A DNA stretch of 64,000 nucleotides from CAWCWK01 sp963842125 (GTDB lineage Bacteria > Pseudomonadota > Alphaproteobacteria > Rhizobiales > CAWCWK01): contig CAWJFE010000005.1 in NCBI GenBank assembly GCA_963842125.1, positions 1,550,001-1,614,000 on the forward strand, written 5' to 3'. Positions 50,858-60,157 of this stretch are shown piece after piece. Both the position numbers and the translations under genes were made by a program. How positions within the stretch are numbered: position 1 is the stretch's first letter; every line of letters begins with the position of its first letter. A model generated the notes under the pieces. It was not told where the DNA came from, did no database searches, and saw only the letters and a list, made by a program, of their open reading frames with translations.

Positions 50858-53800
50858 ATGCCCAAGCGCACAGATATCGCCTCGATCCTCATCATCGGGG
50901 CGGGCCCGATCATCATCGGCCAGGCCTGCGAGTTCGACTATTCGGGCTCACAGGCCGTCAAGGCGCTGAAGGCGGACGGCTACCGCATCATCCTCGTCAA
51001 TTCGAACCCGGCGACGATCATGACCGATCCGGAGCTGGCCGACGCGACGTATATCGAGCCGATCACGCCCGAAATCGTCGCCAAGATCATCGAGAAGGAG
51101 CGTCCCGACGCCCTGCTCCCAACGATGGGCGGTCAGACGGCGCTCAATTGCGCGCTCGCGCTCGAAGCCGACGGGACGCTCGATAAGTTCGGCGTCGAGA
51201 TGATCGGCGCCAGGGCGGACGCCATCGACAAGGCCGAGAACCGGGTCCGCTTCAAGGACGCGATGACGAAGATCGGTCTGGAGAGCGCACGCTCGGCCAT
51301 CGCCCACAACGACGAGGAGGCCATGGCCGCCCTCGAGATCGTCGGCGTACCCGCGATCATCCGGCCGTCCTTCACGATGGGCGGCACGGGCGGCGGCATC
51401 GCCTACAATCGCGAAGAGTTCCTCGACATGGTCGCCTTCGGCCTCGATGCCTCTCCGACCAACGAGGTTCTCGTCGAGGAGTCGATGCTGGGCTGGAAGG
51501 AGTACGAACTCGAAGTCGTGCGCGACCGCGCGGACAACTGCATCATCGTCTGCTCGATCGAAAACATGGACCCGATGGGCGTCCACACAGGCGATTCTAT
51601 CACCTTCGCGCCGACGCTCACGCTGTCCGACAAGGAATATCAACGCCTGCGCGACGCTTCGATCGCGATCCTGCGCGAGGTCGGCGTCGAGACGGGCGGC
51701 TCCAATGTCCAGATCGCGACGCACCCGGAGACGGGGCGCATGATCATCATCGAGATGAATCCGCGCGTCTCCCGCTCTTCGGCCCTCGCGTCCAAGGCGA
51801 CGGGCTTCCCCATCGCCAAGGTCGCCGCACGCTTGGCCGTCGGCTACACGCTCGACGAGTTGGAGAACGACATCACCGGCGGCGCGACCCCGGCGAGCTT
51901 CGAGCCGACGATCGACTACGTCGTGATGAAGATCCCGCGCTTCGCCTTCGAGAAGTTCCCCGGCACCGAACCGCTGCTGACCACGTCGATGAAGGCGGTC
52001 GGCGAGGTGATGGCGGTCGGGCGGACGTTCCAGGAGAGCTTGCAGAAGGCGCTTCGTGGCCTCGAGACGGGTCTGACGGGCCTCGACGACTACGAGATCC
52101 CGGGCCTTGGCGAGGGCGACGACGATAACGCCCTTCGCGCCGCACTCTCGCAGCCGACGCCGGACCGCCTACTCGTGATCGCGCAGGCCCTGCGGCTCGG
52201 CATGAGCGTCGAGGGCGTGAATGCCGTCACCGCGTACGACCCGTGGATCCTCCGCCAGGTCGAGGAGATCGTCGCGACGGAAGCGCGTGTGATCGCGCAT
52301 GGCCTGCCGGTCGATGCGGAGAACCTGCGCAAGCTCAAATCGATGGGCTTCTCCGATGCACGCCTCGCGACGCTTGCCGACATGACCGAGGCGGAGGTGC
52401 GCGCCGCGCGTGCGCGGATGAAGGTCCATCCGGTCTACAAGCGCATCGATACCTGCGCCGCGGAGTTCGCATCGCCGACCGCCTACATGTACTCGGCCTA
52501 CGATCCCGACTTCGCCGGCGGGCCCGCCGACGAGGCGCAGCCGTCCGACGCTGAGAAGATCATCATCCTCGGCGGCGGGCCGAACCGGATCGGCCAGGGC
52601 ATCGAGTTCGACTATTGCTGCTGCCATGCCGCCTTCGCGCTGCGGGATGCGGGCTATGAGACCATCATGGTCAACTGCAACCCCGAGACCGTCTCGACCG
52701 ATTACGACACCTCCGACCGTCTCTATTTCGAACCCCTGACGATGGAAGACGTGCTGGAGATCGTGCGCGTCGAGCAGTCCAAGGGCGCGCTGAAGGGCGT
52801 CATCGTGCAATATGGCGGGCAGACCCCGCTCAAGCTCGCACAGGGCCTCGCCGATGCGGGCGTCCCGATCCTAGGTACGTCGCCGGACGCGATCGATCTC
52901 GCCGAGGATCGCGAGCGCTTTCAGCAGCTCCTTCGCAAGCTCGACCTGCGCCAGCCCTCCAACGGCATCGCCCGCTCCGAAGAGGAGGCCAAGCGCGTTG
53001 CCGACGAGATCGGCTTTCCGGTCGTCATCCGCCCGTCCTACGTGCTCGGCGGCCGCGCCATGGAGATCGTGCGCGACCATGCGCAGCTCGACCGTTACAT
53101 GCGCGAGGCCGTCGTCGTCTCGGGCGACAGTCCCGTGTTGCTCGATGGCTATCTCGCCAACGCGATCGAGGTCGATGTCGACGCGATCTGCGACGGGACG
53201 GACGTCTTCGTCGCCGGCATCATGGAGCATATCGAGGAAGCGGGCATCCACTCCGGCGACAGCGCCTGTTCGCTCCCGACCCGGTCCTTCGATGCGGATA
53301 TGCTGGCCGAACTGAAGCGCCAGACGCGCGAGATGGCTCTGGCGCTCGATGTGCGTGGTCTGATGAACGTGCAGTTCGCAGTGAAGGACGGCGATATCTA
53401 CGTACTCGAGGTAAACCCGCGGGCATCGCGGACCGTGCCCTTCGTCGCCAAGGTCATCGGCGTGCCGGTCGCCAAGATCGGCGCACGCGTGATGGCCGGC
53501 GAGACGTTGGCCTCGTTCGAGCTCGTCGAGCGCGACCCGGACCATATCGCCGTCAAGGAAGCCGTCTTCCCCTTCGCGCGCTTTTCGGGCGTCGACACGC
53601 TGCTCGGCCCGGAGATGCGCTCGACGGGCGAGGTCATGGGACTCGATACGGACTATGCGAAGGCCTTTGCCAAGAGCCAGCTGGGGGCGGGCACGAACCT
53701 GCCAACCACCGGCACCGCCTTCATCTCTGTGAAAGAGGGCGACAAGGATGCCGCCGTCGAGATCGCACGCGGGCTCACCGATCAAGGCTTCGACCTCATC

Positions 53801-54100
53801 GCCACGGGCGGAACGCAGGAGGCCTTGGCGGCCGCCGGCGTGACGGCGAAGCGGGTCAACAAGGTCCTGGAGGGGCGCCCGCACATCGTGGACGCGATCA
53901 AGAACGGCGAGGTCGCGCTCGTCGTCAACACCACCGGCGGAGCCAAGACCGTCACCGACAGCATGGCCGTCCGCCGCGCCGCCCTCTTGCACAAGGTGCC
54001 CTATTACACCACTCTGGCAGGTGCGAGCGCGGCGGTTCAAGGCATCCGCGCGGTCGCTAGTGGCTCGCTCGACGTGAAGGCTTTGCAGGAATACGCTTGA
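50858..54100 (+). CDS. carB: Carbamoyl-phosphate synthase large subunit
   Basis: A 1080-aa two-ATP-grasp enzyme. It opens IASILIIGAGPIIIGQACEF and shows both homologous halves: MGGTGGGIAYNREEF near residue 175 in the first, and the start of the second at IILGGGPNRIGQGIEFDYCC near residue 570 with RPSYVLGGRAMEIV near 725. The MGS-like allosteric domain is at about 940-1075 (GFDLIATGGTQEALAAAGV). It is full length and intact. Upstream is the XRE gene rather than carA. Confidence 0.98.
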   Translation: MPKRTDIASILIIGAGPIIIGQACEFDYSGSQAVKALKADGYRIILVNSNPATIMTDPELADATYIEPITPEIVAKIIEKERPDALLPTMGGQTALNCALALEADGTLDKFGVEMIGARADAIDKAENRVRFKDAMTKIGLESARSAIAHNDEEAMAALEIVGVPAIIRPSFTMGGTGGGIAYNREEFLDMVAFGLDASPTNEVLVEESMLGWKEYELEVVRDRADNCIIVCSIENMDPMGVHTGDSITFAPTLTLSDKEYQRLRDASIAILREVGVETGGSNVQIATHPETGRMIIIEMNPRVSRSSALASKATGFPIAKVAARLAVGYTLDELENDITGGATPASFEPTIDYVVMKIPRFAFEKFPGTEPLLTTSMKAVGEVMAVGRTFQESLQKALRGLETGLTGLDDYEIPGLGEGDDDNALRAALSQPTPDRLLVIAQALRLGMSVEGVNAVTAYDPWILRQVEEIVATEARVIAHGLPVDAENLRKLKSMGFSDARLATLADMTEAEVRAARARMKVHPVYKRIDTCAAEFASPTAYMYSAYDPDFAGGPADEAQPSDAEKIIILGGGPNRIGQGIEFDYCCCHAAFALRDAGYETIMVNCNPETVSTDYDTSDRLYFEPLTMEDVLEIVRVEQSKGALKGVIVQYGGQTPLKLAQGLADAGVPILGTSPDAIDLAEDRERFQQLLRKLDLRQPSNGIARSEEEAKRVADEIGFPVVIRPSYVLGGRAMEIVRDHAQLDRYMREAVVVSGDSPVLLDGYLANAIEVDVDAICDGTDVFVAGIMEHIEEAGIHSGDSACSLPTRSFDADMLAELKRQTREMALALDVRGLMNVQFAVKDGDIYVLEVNPRASRTVPFVAKVIGVPVAKIGARVMAGETLASFELVERDPDHIAVKEAVFPFARFSGVDTLLGPEMRSTGEVMGLDTDYAKAFAKSQLGAGTNLPTTGTAFISVKEGDKDAAVEIARGLTDQGFDLIATGGTQEALAAAGVTAKRVNKVLEGRPHIVDAIKNGEVALVVNTTGGAKTVTDSMAVRRAALLHKVPYYTTLAGASAAVQGIRAVASGSLDVKALQEYA

Positions 54101-54236
54101 AGCCCGCCGCATAGAGAGCGATGCGAGCGCGACCGGCTCCGCGAGGCGCTGGCCGCCTATCCCCTCACCGAACGATGGCGATCCGGCACGGAGCGATCCG
54201 CGCATCGATCACCCGTCGGGACAGACGAGTTTTGAC

Positions 54237-54710
54237 ATGGAAAAATTTCCGATCACGGCCACCGGCTATCAGGCTCTCCAGGACGAGTTCAAGCAGCGCA
54301 CGTCGAAGGAGCGCCCCCGCATCGTCGCCGCCATCGCCGAGGCCCGCGCCCATGGCGACCTCTCCGAGAACGCCGAATACCACGCCGCCAAAGAGCAGCA
54401 GGGCATGAACGAGGCGAAGATCACAGAGCTCGAGGATCGCATCCAGCGCGCCGAAGTGATCGACCCCGCCAAGCTCTCCGGGGACACGGTCAAGTTCGGC
54501 GCCACCGTTACCCTCATCGACGAGGAGACGGAGGAGGAAAAGATCTATCAGATCGTCGGCGAAAGCGAGGCGGCCGTCCGCGAGGGCCGGATATCGATCA
54601 CATCCCCCATCGCGCGCGCGCTCATCAGCAAGGCCGAGGGCGACGTCGTGGAGGTCGCCGCGCCCGGCGGCGCGAAGAGCTACGAGATCGTCAAGGTGGC
54701 TTACGTCTAG
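54237..54710 (+). CDS. greA: Transcription elongation factor GreA
   Basis: A 157-aa factor that rescues backtracked RNA polymerase. The N-terminal antiparallel coiled coil includes the tip residues in EARAHGDLSENAEYHAAKEQ near residue 43 (the functional Asp/Glu pair). The C-terminal FKBP-like domain has VKFGATVTLIDEETEEEKIY and ISITSPIARALISKAEGD. The ATG is preceded by no strong ribosome site. It lies 136 bp after carB in a carB-greA-ELM1-trxB row. Confidence 0.97.
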   Translation: MEKFPITATGYQALQDEFKQRTSKERPRIVAAIAEARAHGDLSENAEYHAAKEQQGMNEAKITELEDRIQRAEVIDPAKLSGDTVKFGATVTLIDEETEEEKIYQIVGESEAAVREGRISITSPIARALISKAEGDVVEVAAPGGAKSYEIVKVAYV

Positions 54711-54731
54711 ATCGGCCCCCGGTCAGGCCTG

Positions 54732-55697
54732 ATGCCGCCCAAGGCCCTCATCGTCACCGACGGCAAGATCGGCGACCTCGTGCAGTGTCGCGGGGTCGCG
54801 CAGGCGATGGGGCTTGCGGCAGACGAACTCGTCGTCACGCTTCCGCCACCCTACTCCTGGTTCGCGCCGCGTTTGGGCGTGGATCGGCGCACGCGCGAGG
54901 TCGCCCACGACGTAGGTGATACGGATGTCGTCATCGCGTCGGGCCGGCGGGCTGCGCCGATGCTTCGAGCAATCAAGATGGCGCCGGGCGTGGACAGTTT
55001 TACCATCCTCCTCAAGGATGCCCGCCAAGGCGCGCGATTGGCCGACTTCATCTGGGTACCCGAGCACGATCCCCTGCGCGGGGCCAATGTCATGACGACG
55101 CTGACGTCGCCGCACATCCTCTTCGAGGAACGAATCGGCGCCGAGCGCACCGCCCTCCCCGCCGACATCGCCGAACTCCCTCGCCCCATCGCGACCGTCC
55201 TGCTGGGCGGCCCCAGCGGGCGGAACCGGTTCTCGGAGAGCAATATCGATGCCTTCTGCGCCGAACTGACGGCCTTCGCAGCCGACGTCGGCAGCGTCCT
55301 CCTCACGCCGTCGCGGCGAACGCCGCTCGCATTCACGGACCGGGTCGCCGCGGTTCTGGAACGAAGCGCGCGGCCGGTTCGGGTCTGGCGGGGGGGGGAC
55401 CCCAATCCCTATCTGTCGTGGATGGCGGCGGCGGACGTCTTGGTGGTGACGGGCGACTCGGTCAACATGGTCGGCGAAGCCGCAGCCATGGGCCGTCCCG
55501 TGCTGGTGCATCGGCCGGACGCACTGTCACCGAAGATCGCACGCTTCCTCGATAGGATGGAGGAAACGGACGCGGTCGTGCCGCTCGGCGGAGCCTGGCG
55601 CTCCGGCCCCCGCCCCCGGGTGGACGCGACCGAAGACATCGCCGCCGAGGCCCTACGCCGCTACGAGGCGCACCGAGACGCATTGAAGGACGTTTGA
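54732..55697 (+). CDS. Mitochondrial fission ELM1-like family protein
   Basis: A 321-aa protein of the ELM1 (DUF1022-type) family. Signatures are ALIVTDGKIGDLVQCRGVAQ at the N-terminus, IASGRRAAPMLRAIK near 76, VATVLLGGPSGRN-like TVLLGGPSGRNRFSE near 160, and VLVVTGDSVNMVGEAAAMGR near 240. The fold is glycosyltransferase-B-like, and the bacterial proteins are suspected envelope-sugar transferases; the plant name refers to a distant homologue. It starts 21 bp after greA and ends 1 bp before trxB, so it is in the same transcript as trxB. Confidence 0.88.
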   Translation: MPPKALIVTDGKIGDLVQCRGVAQAMGLAADELVVTLPPPYSWFAPRLGVDRRTREVAHDVGDTDVVIASGRRAAPMLRAIKMAPGVDSFTILLKDARQGARLADFIWVPEHDPLRGANVMTTLTSPHILFEERIGAERTALPADIAELPRPIATVLLGGPSGRNRFSESNIDAFCAELTAFAADVGSVLLTPSRRTPLAFTDRVAAVLERSARPVRVWRGGDPNPYLSWMAAADVLVVTGDSVNMVGEAAAMGRPVLVHRPDALSPKIARFLDRMEETDAVVPLGGAWRSGPRPRVDATEDIAAEALRRYEAHRDALKDV

Positions 55698-55698
55698 G

Positions 55699-56694
55699 AT
55701 GCCCGACACCGCTGCCAACCATGCCAAGGTCCTCATCGTCGGTGCGGGACCCGCCGGCTATACCGCCGCCATCTATGCCGCGCGCGCTGCGCTGGAGCCC
55801 GTCATGATCGTCGGACTCCAACCCGGCGGGCAGCTCACCATCACGACCGACGTGGAGAACTACCCGGGCTTTGCCGATCCCATTCAAGGGCCCTGGCTGA
55901 TGGAGCAGATGCAGGCACAGGCGGAGAACGTCGGCACGAAGCTCGTTCAGGACATCGTGACAGCCGTCGATCTCGACACCCGCCCCTTCCGCCTGACTTG
56001 CGATAGCGGCGATGTCTGGACCGCCGATAGCCTCATCATCGCGACGGGTGCGAAGGCGAAATGGCTTGGCATCGAGTCCGAGACCGCGCTCATGGGCTAC
56101 GGCGTTTCGGCCTGCGCGACCTGCGATGGCTTCTTCTATCGCGGCAAGGACGTCGTCGTCGTCGGCGGTGGCAACACCGCGGTCGAAGAGGCGCTGTTCC
56201 TGACGAACTTCGCCTCCAAGGTCACGCTCGTCCACCGCCGCGACAGTCTGCGCTGCGAGAAGATCCTGCAGGACCGACTGTTCAAGAATCCGAAGGTCGA
56301 GGTCATCTGGGACCACGTCGTCGATGAGGTCCTGTCCGGCGGCGAGCCGAAGGGCGTCACGGGGGTGCGCCTGCGCCATGCGCAAACGGGCGAGACGCGC
56401 GAGATCGACACGCACGGCTTCTTCGTCGCCATCGGCCACGCGCCGCAGACCGAACTCTTCGCTGGCAAGCTGCCGATGAAGGAGGGCGGCTATCTCGTCA
56501 CCCATCCCGACTCGACCGCGACCGACATTCCCGGCATCTTCGCCGCTGGAGACGTGACGGACGACATCTATCGCCAAGCCGTTACGGCCGCTGGAATGGG
56601 CTGCATGGCTGCGCTTGAGGCCGAGCGTTATATCGCTGCGCTTGAGGACCGGGAGCCCGAACCCGTTGGCGCCTACGAAATCGCGGCCGAGTAG
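55699..56694 (+). CDS. trxB: Thioredoxin-disulfide reductase
   Basis: A 331-aa NADPH-dependent flavoenzyme that reduces thioredoxin. The FAD site is LIVGAGPAGYTAAIYAARA at residue 14, the redox motif is the CATC of VSACATCDGFFYRGKD near 140, the NADPH site is VVVVGGGNTAVEEALFL near 155, and the C-terminal FAD contact is GIFAAGDVTDDIYRQAVTAA near 285. It is full length. A LysR regulator follows after 91 bp. Confidence 0.97.
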   Translation: MPDTAANHAKVLIVGAGPAGYTAAIYAARAALEPVMIVGLQPGGQLTITTDVENYPGFADPIQGPWLMEQMQAQAENVGTKLVQDIVTAVDLDTRPFRLTCDSGDVWTADSLIIATGAKAKWLGIESETALMGYGVSACATCDGFFYRGKDVVVVGGGNTAVEEALFLTNFASKVTLVHRRDSLRCEKILQDRLFKNPKVEVIWDHVVDEVLSGGEPKGVTGVRLRHAQTGETREIDTHGFFVAIGHAPQTELFAGKLPMKEGGYLVTHPDSTATDIPGIFAAGDVTDDIYRQAVTAAGMGCMAALEAERYIAALEDREPEPVGAYEIAAE

Positions 56695-56785
56695 CCGGCC
56701 GCTCCATCCTTTAACGCCAGTAGCCAGTCCACTGCCGCTACGGTAGTGGTAGGCCCGTTCATCCGAGCCGGCGAGCCCGCAACGC

Positions 56786-57730
56786 ATGCGCCCGATCCAA
56801 AGCCGCGAACGCCTTAGCGCCTCGCAGCGCCTGAAGCCGATCGATCTCGACAAGCTGCGCGCCTTTCAGGCCGCCGCCGAGGCCGGCAGCTTCACGCATG
56901 CCGGCGAGATCATCGGTCTGAGCCAATCCGCAGTCAGCCGACAGGTCAGCGCCCTGGAGAACGAGCTCGGCGTCACGCTCTTCCATCGCCATGCGCGCGG
57001 GCTACGTCTCAGCGAGCAAGGCGAGTTGCTGTTTCGCACGGCCAAGGACGTCCTCCTGCGGCTGGAGAACACCCGTGCCAAGCTGATGGACGCGTCCGAG
57101 ACGCCCCGCGGCGAACTGCGCGTTACGACGAGCGTAGGGCTCGGCTCGGGCTGGCTCGCGCCGCGCATGCGCGAGTTCTGTGAGACCTACCCCGATGTCA
57201 GCGTGCAGCTCATCCTTACCGACGAGGAACTGGACCTCGCCACCCGGGCAGCCGACGTGGCGATCTGGCTCCGCCCGCCGAGCCAAGTCGATCTCATTCA
57301 GCGCAAGCTCTTCACCGTGCACTGCCACGTTTACGCCGCGCCGAGCTATCTCGACGAGTTCGGCACGCCGAACATTCCGGAAGATCTCGACGATCATCGC
57401 ATCGTGTCGATGGGGCCGCCGATCCCGAGCTACCTGCAGGGCATCAACTGGTTGCAGCATGTCGGACGGGAGGGCATGGGGCCGCGCCATTCGGTCCTGC
57501 AGATCAACAACATCGTCGGCATGAAGCGCGCCGTTCAGCAGGGTGTGGGCCTCGCAGTGTTACCGGATTACATCATCGGTGAGAATGCGGGTCTCGTTCG
57601 CATCCTCGAAGGGGAGGATATGTTGTCCTTCGATACCTTCTTCGCCTTCCCCGCGGAACTGAGAAGCTCCCAACGTGTCAGTATCTTCCGAGACTTTCTC
57701 TTAGCAAAGGCTCAGAGCTGGAGCTATTGA
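56786..57730 (+). CDS. LysR-family transcriptional regulator
   Basis: A 314-aa regulator. The winged HTH is LDKLRAFQAAAEAGSFTHAG then EIIGLSQSAVSRQVSALENE followed by LGVTLFHRHARG at residues 22-72. The effector-binding domain covers about 105-310. The trxB-LysR pair is frequent in Rhizobiales, so a redox-related role is possible, but no target site or inducer can be read. An N-terminal 17-residue extension precedes the usual start. Confidence 0.93.
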   Translation: MRPIQSRERLSASQRLKPIDLDKLRAFQAAAEAGSFTHAGEIIGLSQSAVSRQVSALENELGVTLFHRHARGLRLSEQGELLFRTAKDVLLRLENTRAKLMDASETPRGELRVTTSVGLGSGWLAPRMREFCETYPDVSVQLILTDEELDLATRAADVAIWLRPPSQVDLIQRKLFTVHCHVYAAPSYLDEFGTPNIPEDLDDHRIVSMGPPIPSYLQGINWLQHVGREGMGPRHSVLQINNIVGMKRAVQQGVGLAVLPDYIIGENAGLVRILEGEDMLSFDTFFAFPAELRSSQRVSIFRDFLLAKAQSWSY

Positions 57731-57757
57731 TAGCCAGCGGAGGCGTGCGCGCCACGC

Positions 57758-57913
57758 ATGGCTCGTATGACAAGTGCCCTATTGTTGATCACATTGCTCA
57801 GTTCCATATCTCTCTCAGCCAACAACGTGATCGGGGTTTTTCTCCTCCCTGCCTCGATCGACTTCGTTTTGGTCGTTTCCTCTGATGCGGTAGCTAGACT
57901 GCCGCTTCCTTGA
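57758..57913 (+). CDS. Candidate 51-aa exported or membrane small protein
   Basis: An ATG at 57,758 (or 57,767) opens MARMTSALLLITLLSSISLS, a plausible signal or membrane segment, then ANNVIGVFLLPASIDFVLVV and SSDAVARLPLP. The stop TGA ends inside the first base of a strong terminator stem, as if the ORF were the last gene of its transcript. GGAGG is present but 14 nt upstream. The stretch is lower in GC than its neighbours. It could also be the leader of a small RNA. Confidence 0.35.
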   Translation: MARMTSALLLITLLSSISLSANNVIGVFLLPASIDFVLVVSSDAVARLPLP

Positions 57914-57943
57914 GCCGGACCCTTCGTGGTCCGGCTTTTTTTT
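57913..57943 (+). terminator. Strong Rho-independent terminator
   Basis: A perfect 9-bp stem AGCCGGACC (57,913-57,921) / GGTCCGGCT (57,928-57,936), a 6-nt loop and eight T residues (57,936-57,943). It ends the LysR or small-ORF transcript on the plus strand. Confidence 0.9.
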
Positions 57944-58220
57944 GCCTACGAACGCAGCGCGCGATGACGGCGGTCGTGCGACGGCATCCCTCGGTCCGAG
58001 AGACGATCGGTGGTGGCAAAGATGGAAGGGGGAGTGGTATTCTTGAGGAGCAAGGACGCCGAACCTTTCGGCCCGACGCCCCGCTACCTCGAAACCATCG
58101 TCGCATCACTGCGCCGATGAGCCCGTACAAGAAGACAGGCCGCTGAGTTCAGACGAAGGCGCAGTGCGCCTCATTCGAACAAAGACCTGCACTGTTGCAT
58201 GATAAGCACGATGTTCGACG
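57944..58220. other. Gene-poor gap, 277 bp
   Basis: No convincing gene. A plus-strand frame of 78 codons (57,910-58,146) overlaps the terminator, is Arg-rich and looks like chance. A 32-codon frame near 58,023 (MEGGVVFLRSKDAEPF...) has a more natural composition and could be a gene remnant, but it has no clear family. No promoter or repeat was recognised. Confidence 0.5.
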
Positions 58221-58667
58221 TCAAAGGCAGCCGAGGTCGGCAAGCGTCTTGTAGAGTTTGGGCGGAATATCCCAACCGGCCCGGTGCGCGGGTACATCCT
58301 CGGGGGCATCCGCAGGCTTGAGATATCGCCAGCCCTGAAAGGCTTTCTGGCGTTTCTTCTCCGTCACCACCACCGCCGGCTCCAGCACGATGTGGCAGCG
58401 CTTGATACCGGCGGCGTCTGTGTAGGGGCGAATGTCGAGGATGCGCTGGCGTGCGCGGACATAACCCTTCATCACCCAATAGAGCGATCCCCCGGCGACG
58501 AGATGATCGTGCTGCTTCGGCATCATTCGGGTGCGGCAGAGATATTCCGATCCGCTGCGAGCGACCCGGCGCTCGAGCGCGTCCACGTCCTTCACACCGA
58601 CGCAGAGCTTCATCAGGTGCAGGTCCTCGCGCACGAGGCCGCTCGGTCGATCGTCTGTGAGGCTCAT
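58221..58667 (-). CDS. DUF1489 family protein
   Basis: A 148-aa protein. LHLMKLCVGVKDVDALERRV near the N-terminus, then GSLYWVMKGYVRARQRILDI near residue 60, CHIVLEPAVVVTEK and AFQGWRYLKPADAPEDVP are the DUF1489 pattern, a domain found almost only in Alphaproteobacteria and of unknown function. The start is uncertain: ATG 58,667 (MSLTDDRPSG) is used; ATG 58,613 (MKLCVGV) and 58,700 are alternatives. Confidence 0.85.
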   Translation of the reverse strand: MSLTDDRPSGLVREDLHLMKLCVGVKDVDALERRVARSGSEYLCRTRMMPKQHDHLVAGGSLYWVMKGYVRARQRILDIRPYTDAAGIKRCHIVLEPAVVVTEKKRQKAFQGWRYLKPADAPEDVPAHRAGWDIPPKLYKTLADLGCL

Positions 58668-58787
58668 CTCATGCCCGCTCTCGAATGGCAGGTCCGTCAA
58701 CCATGGGACGGTGGCATGCCGAAGACGAGCGTCCGCGATGCGACAATGCGCGCAGACCGGCTGCGGTAGTGGCCTGACGGATCGAGC

Positions 58788-59363
58788 CTATTCGTCGAAG
58801 CCAACGAAGATCTGGAAGTTGCCGACCGTTTCATCCGTCCGAACCGCGACCTGCACGTTGGATTGCACGACATCGAAGTCGGCGGACGTCGATCCGGGCG
58901 CTATGCTGACGCTCACCGTCTGCGTCTCGCTATAGACCGGTTCGACGCCGCCTCGCGCCACGACGAACCGTATTGGTGCGGAGACCGTTCCCGCCGACCC
59001 GGACGGCCCGAGGATCACCCGCCCGGCCACGCCGATCCGCAGGAAGAGCGTATTGTTCTGGAAGCGGCAATCGCGCGCGCTGCGGAGTATGGAGAACTGA
59101 TGGCGCACGGCGGACGCGTCGCCTTCGCGTCCGCCAGCATAGCGGGTCACGCCTTGCGTGCCGGACCGGATCTGAACGGCGGGACAAGCGATCGGCGCGC
59201 CGGCAGCCTGAGCAACGGTCGCGCTTTCGGTCGGCTGTACCTCGGTTGCTGCAACGCCGCCCCCGCTTCCGCCCGTTACGGACCCGACGACATTCCCGAC
59301 GGTGCCACAGCCAGCCAGCGCAATAGTCAGCGCGACCGCACCCATACTCGTCTTGAAGCCCAC
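58788..59363 (-). CDS. Predicted lipoprotein
   Basis: A 191-aa protein with a lipoprotein signal MGFKTSMGAVALTIALAGCG, lipobox LAGC with the acylated Cys at residue 19. A Gly/Ser-rich linker (VGSVTGGSGGG) follows. The folded part is mostly beta strands (LFLRIGVAGRVILGPSGSAG and TVSVSIAPGSTSADFDVVQS). It is a probable outer-membrane or periplasmic lipoprotein of unknown role, found downstream of the oxidase operon. Confidence 0.75.
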   Translation of the reverse strand: MGFKTSMGAVALTIALAGCGTVGNVVGSVTGGSGGGVAATEVQPTESATVAQAAGAPIACPAVQIRSGTQGVTRYAGGREGDASAVRHQFSILRSARDCRFQNNTLFLRIGVAGRVILGPSGSAGTVSAPIRFVVARGGVEPVYSETQTVSVSIAPGSTSADFDVVQSNVQVAVRTDETVGNFQIFVGFDE

Positions 59364-59422
59364 CTGACCGCACTCCCTACCGACTCAAAGCCCGCACAAT
59401 GAAGCGCCTGAATGTGGCGGAT

Positions 59423-60157
59423 TCACTGGCCCGCACGACGGCGCTGCCAGACCCAGGCGAGAAGCGCTCCCGCGACGGCTAAAGCCAGTCCGAACCAGGT
59501 GACCGCATAGCCGGCATGCCGATCATGAGGGCGGGGCAGTGACACAGACGGACGTGGAGCCAGGCCGGCTACGGCAACACCAGGGATGGCGCTCGCAGCC
59601 TGTAGCGAGACGTCGAGTACCTGCGTGGCTCGGAGGCCCAGGGCCTCTACCATGGCCGCCCGATCCCACCAGAACCAGCGATTTTCGTCCGCGACATTGT
59701 CCGGCGTAAAGGCGCTCGGCCGTTCGGCGTGAAATCTTGCGAACCCTGTAAGCGTCACGGGATCAGTCGGGACCGTCACGGTCGCCTCGGCGTCCATGGA
59801 TTGCGGGACGAACCCGATATCGACGAGGAGGACGTCGTCGCTTGGGAGGCGAAGTGGCAGGACGGCCTTGTAACCCAGCATACCATCCTGAACCTGATGC
59901 ACGCGGAGGAGGCTGGCGTCGAATGTTCCCGTCGCGGTCAGACGTCGATACCGAAGTTCGTCGGGCGAACTGGCAGCGCTCACCGAGATGTCGAGAGGCG
60001 GTGCGGCTTCACGGGCGTCGAGCTCGGCGAGAAGGTCGCCCTTCCACGACGCCCTGTAGAGTTGCCAGGACCCAAGGCCGACAAGGATCGCGATCGCTAC
60101 CGCCATCAGACCGACGAAGATGAGTGAGCCGGTTCGGCCGACCCGCGCTCCGCTCAC
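59423..60157 (-). CDS. SURF1 family cytochrome oxidase assembly protein
   Basis: A 244-aa inner-membrane protein that helps insert heme into the CtaD subunit of cytochrome c oxidase. It has an N-terminal helix (LIFVGLMAVAIAILVGLGSW, continuing QLYRASWK), a periplasmic domain including VLLVDIGFVPQ, and a C-terminal helix (YAVTWFGLALAVAGALLAW). The GTG at 60,155-60,157 overlaps the DUF983 stop (GTGA), so the two are coupled. It is the last gene of the oxidase operon seen here. Confidence 0.92.
   Translation of the reverse strand: MSGARVGRTGSLIFVGLMAVAIAILVGLGSWQLYRASWKGDLLAELDAREAAPPLDISVSAASSPDELRYRRLTATGTFDASLLRVHQVQDGMLGYKAVLPLRLPSDDVLLVDIGFVPQSMDAEATVTVPTDPVTLTGFARFHAERPSAFTPDNVADENRWFWWDRAAMVEALGLRATQVLDVSLQAASAIPGVAVAGLAPRPSVSLPRPHDRHAGYAVTWFGLALAVAGALLAWVWQRRRAGQ

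Noticed and set aside
57910..58146. 78-codon frame overlapping the terminator
   Set aside because: It begins inside the terminator stem, is Arg/Pro-rich and has no ribosome site.
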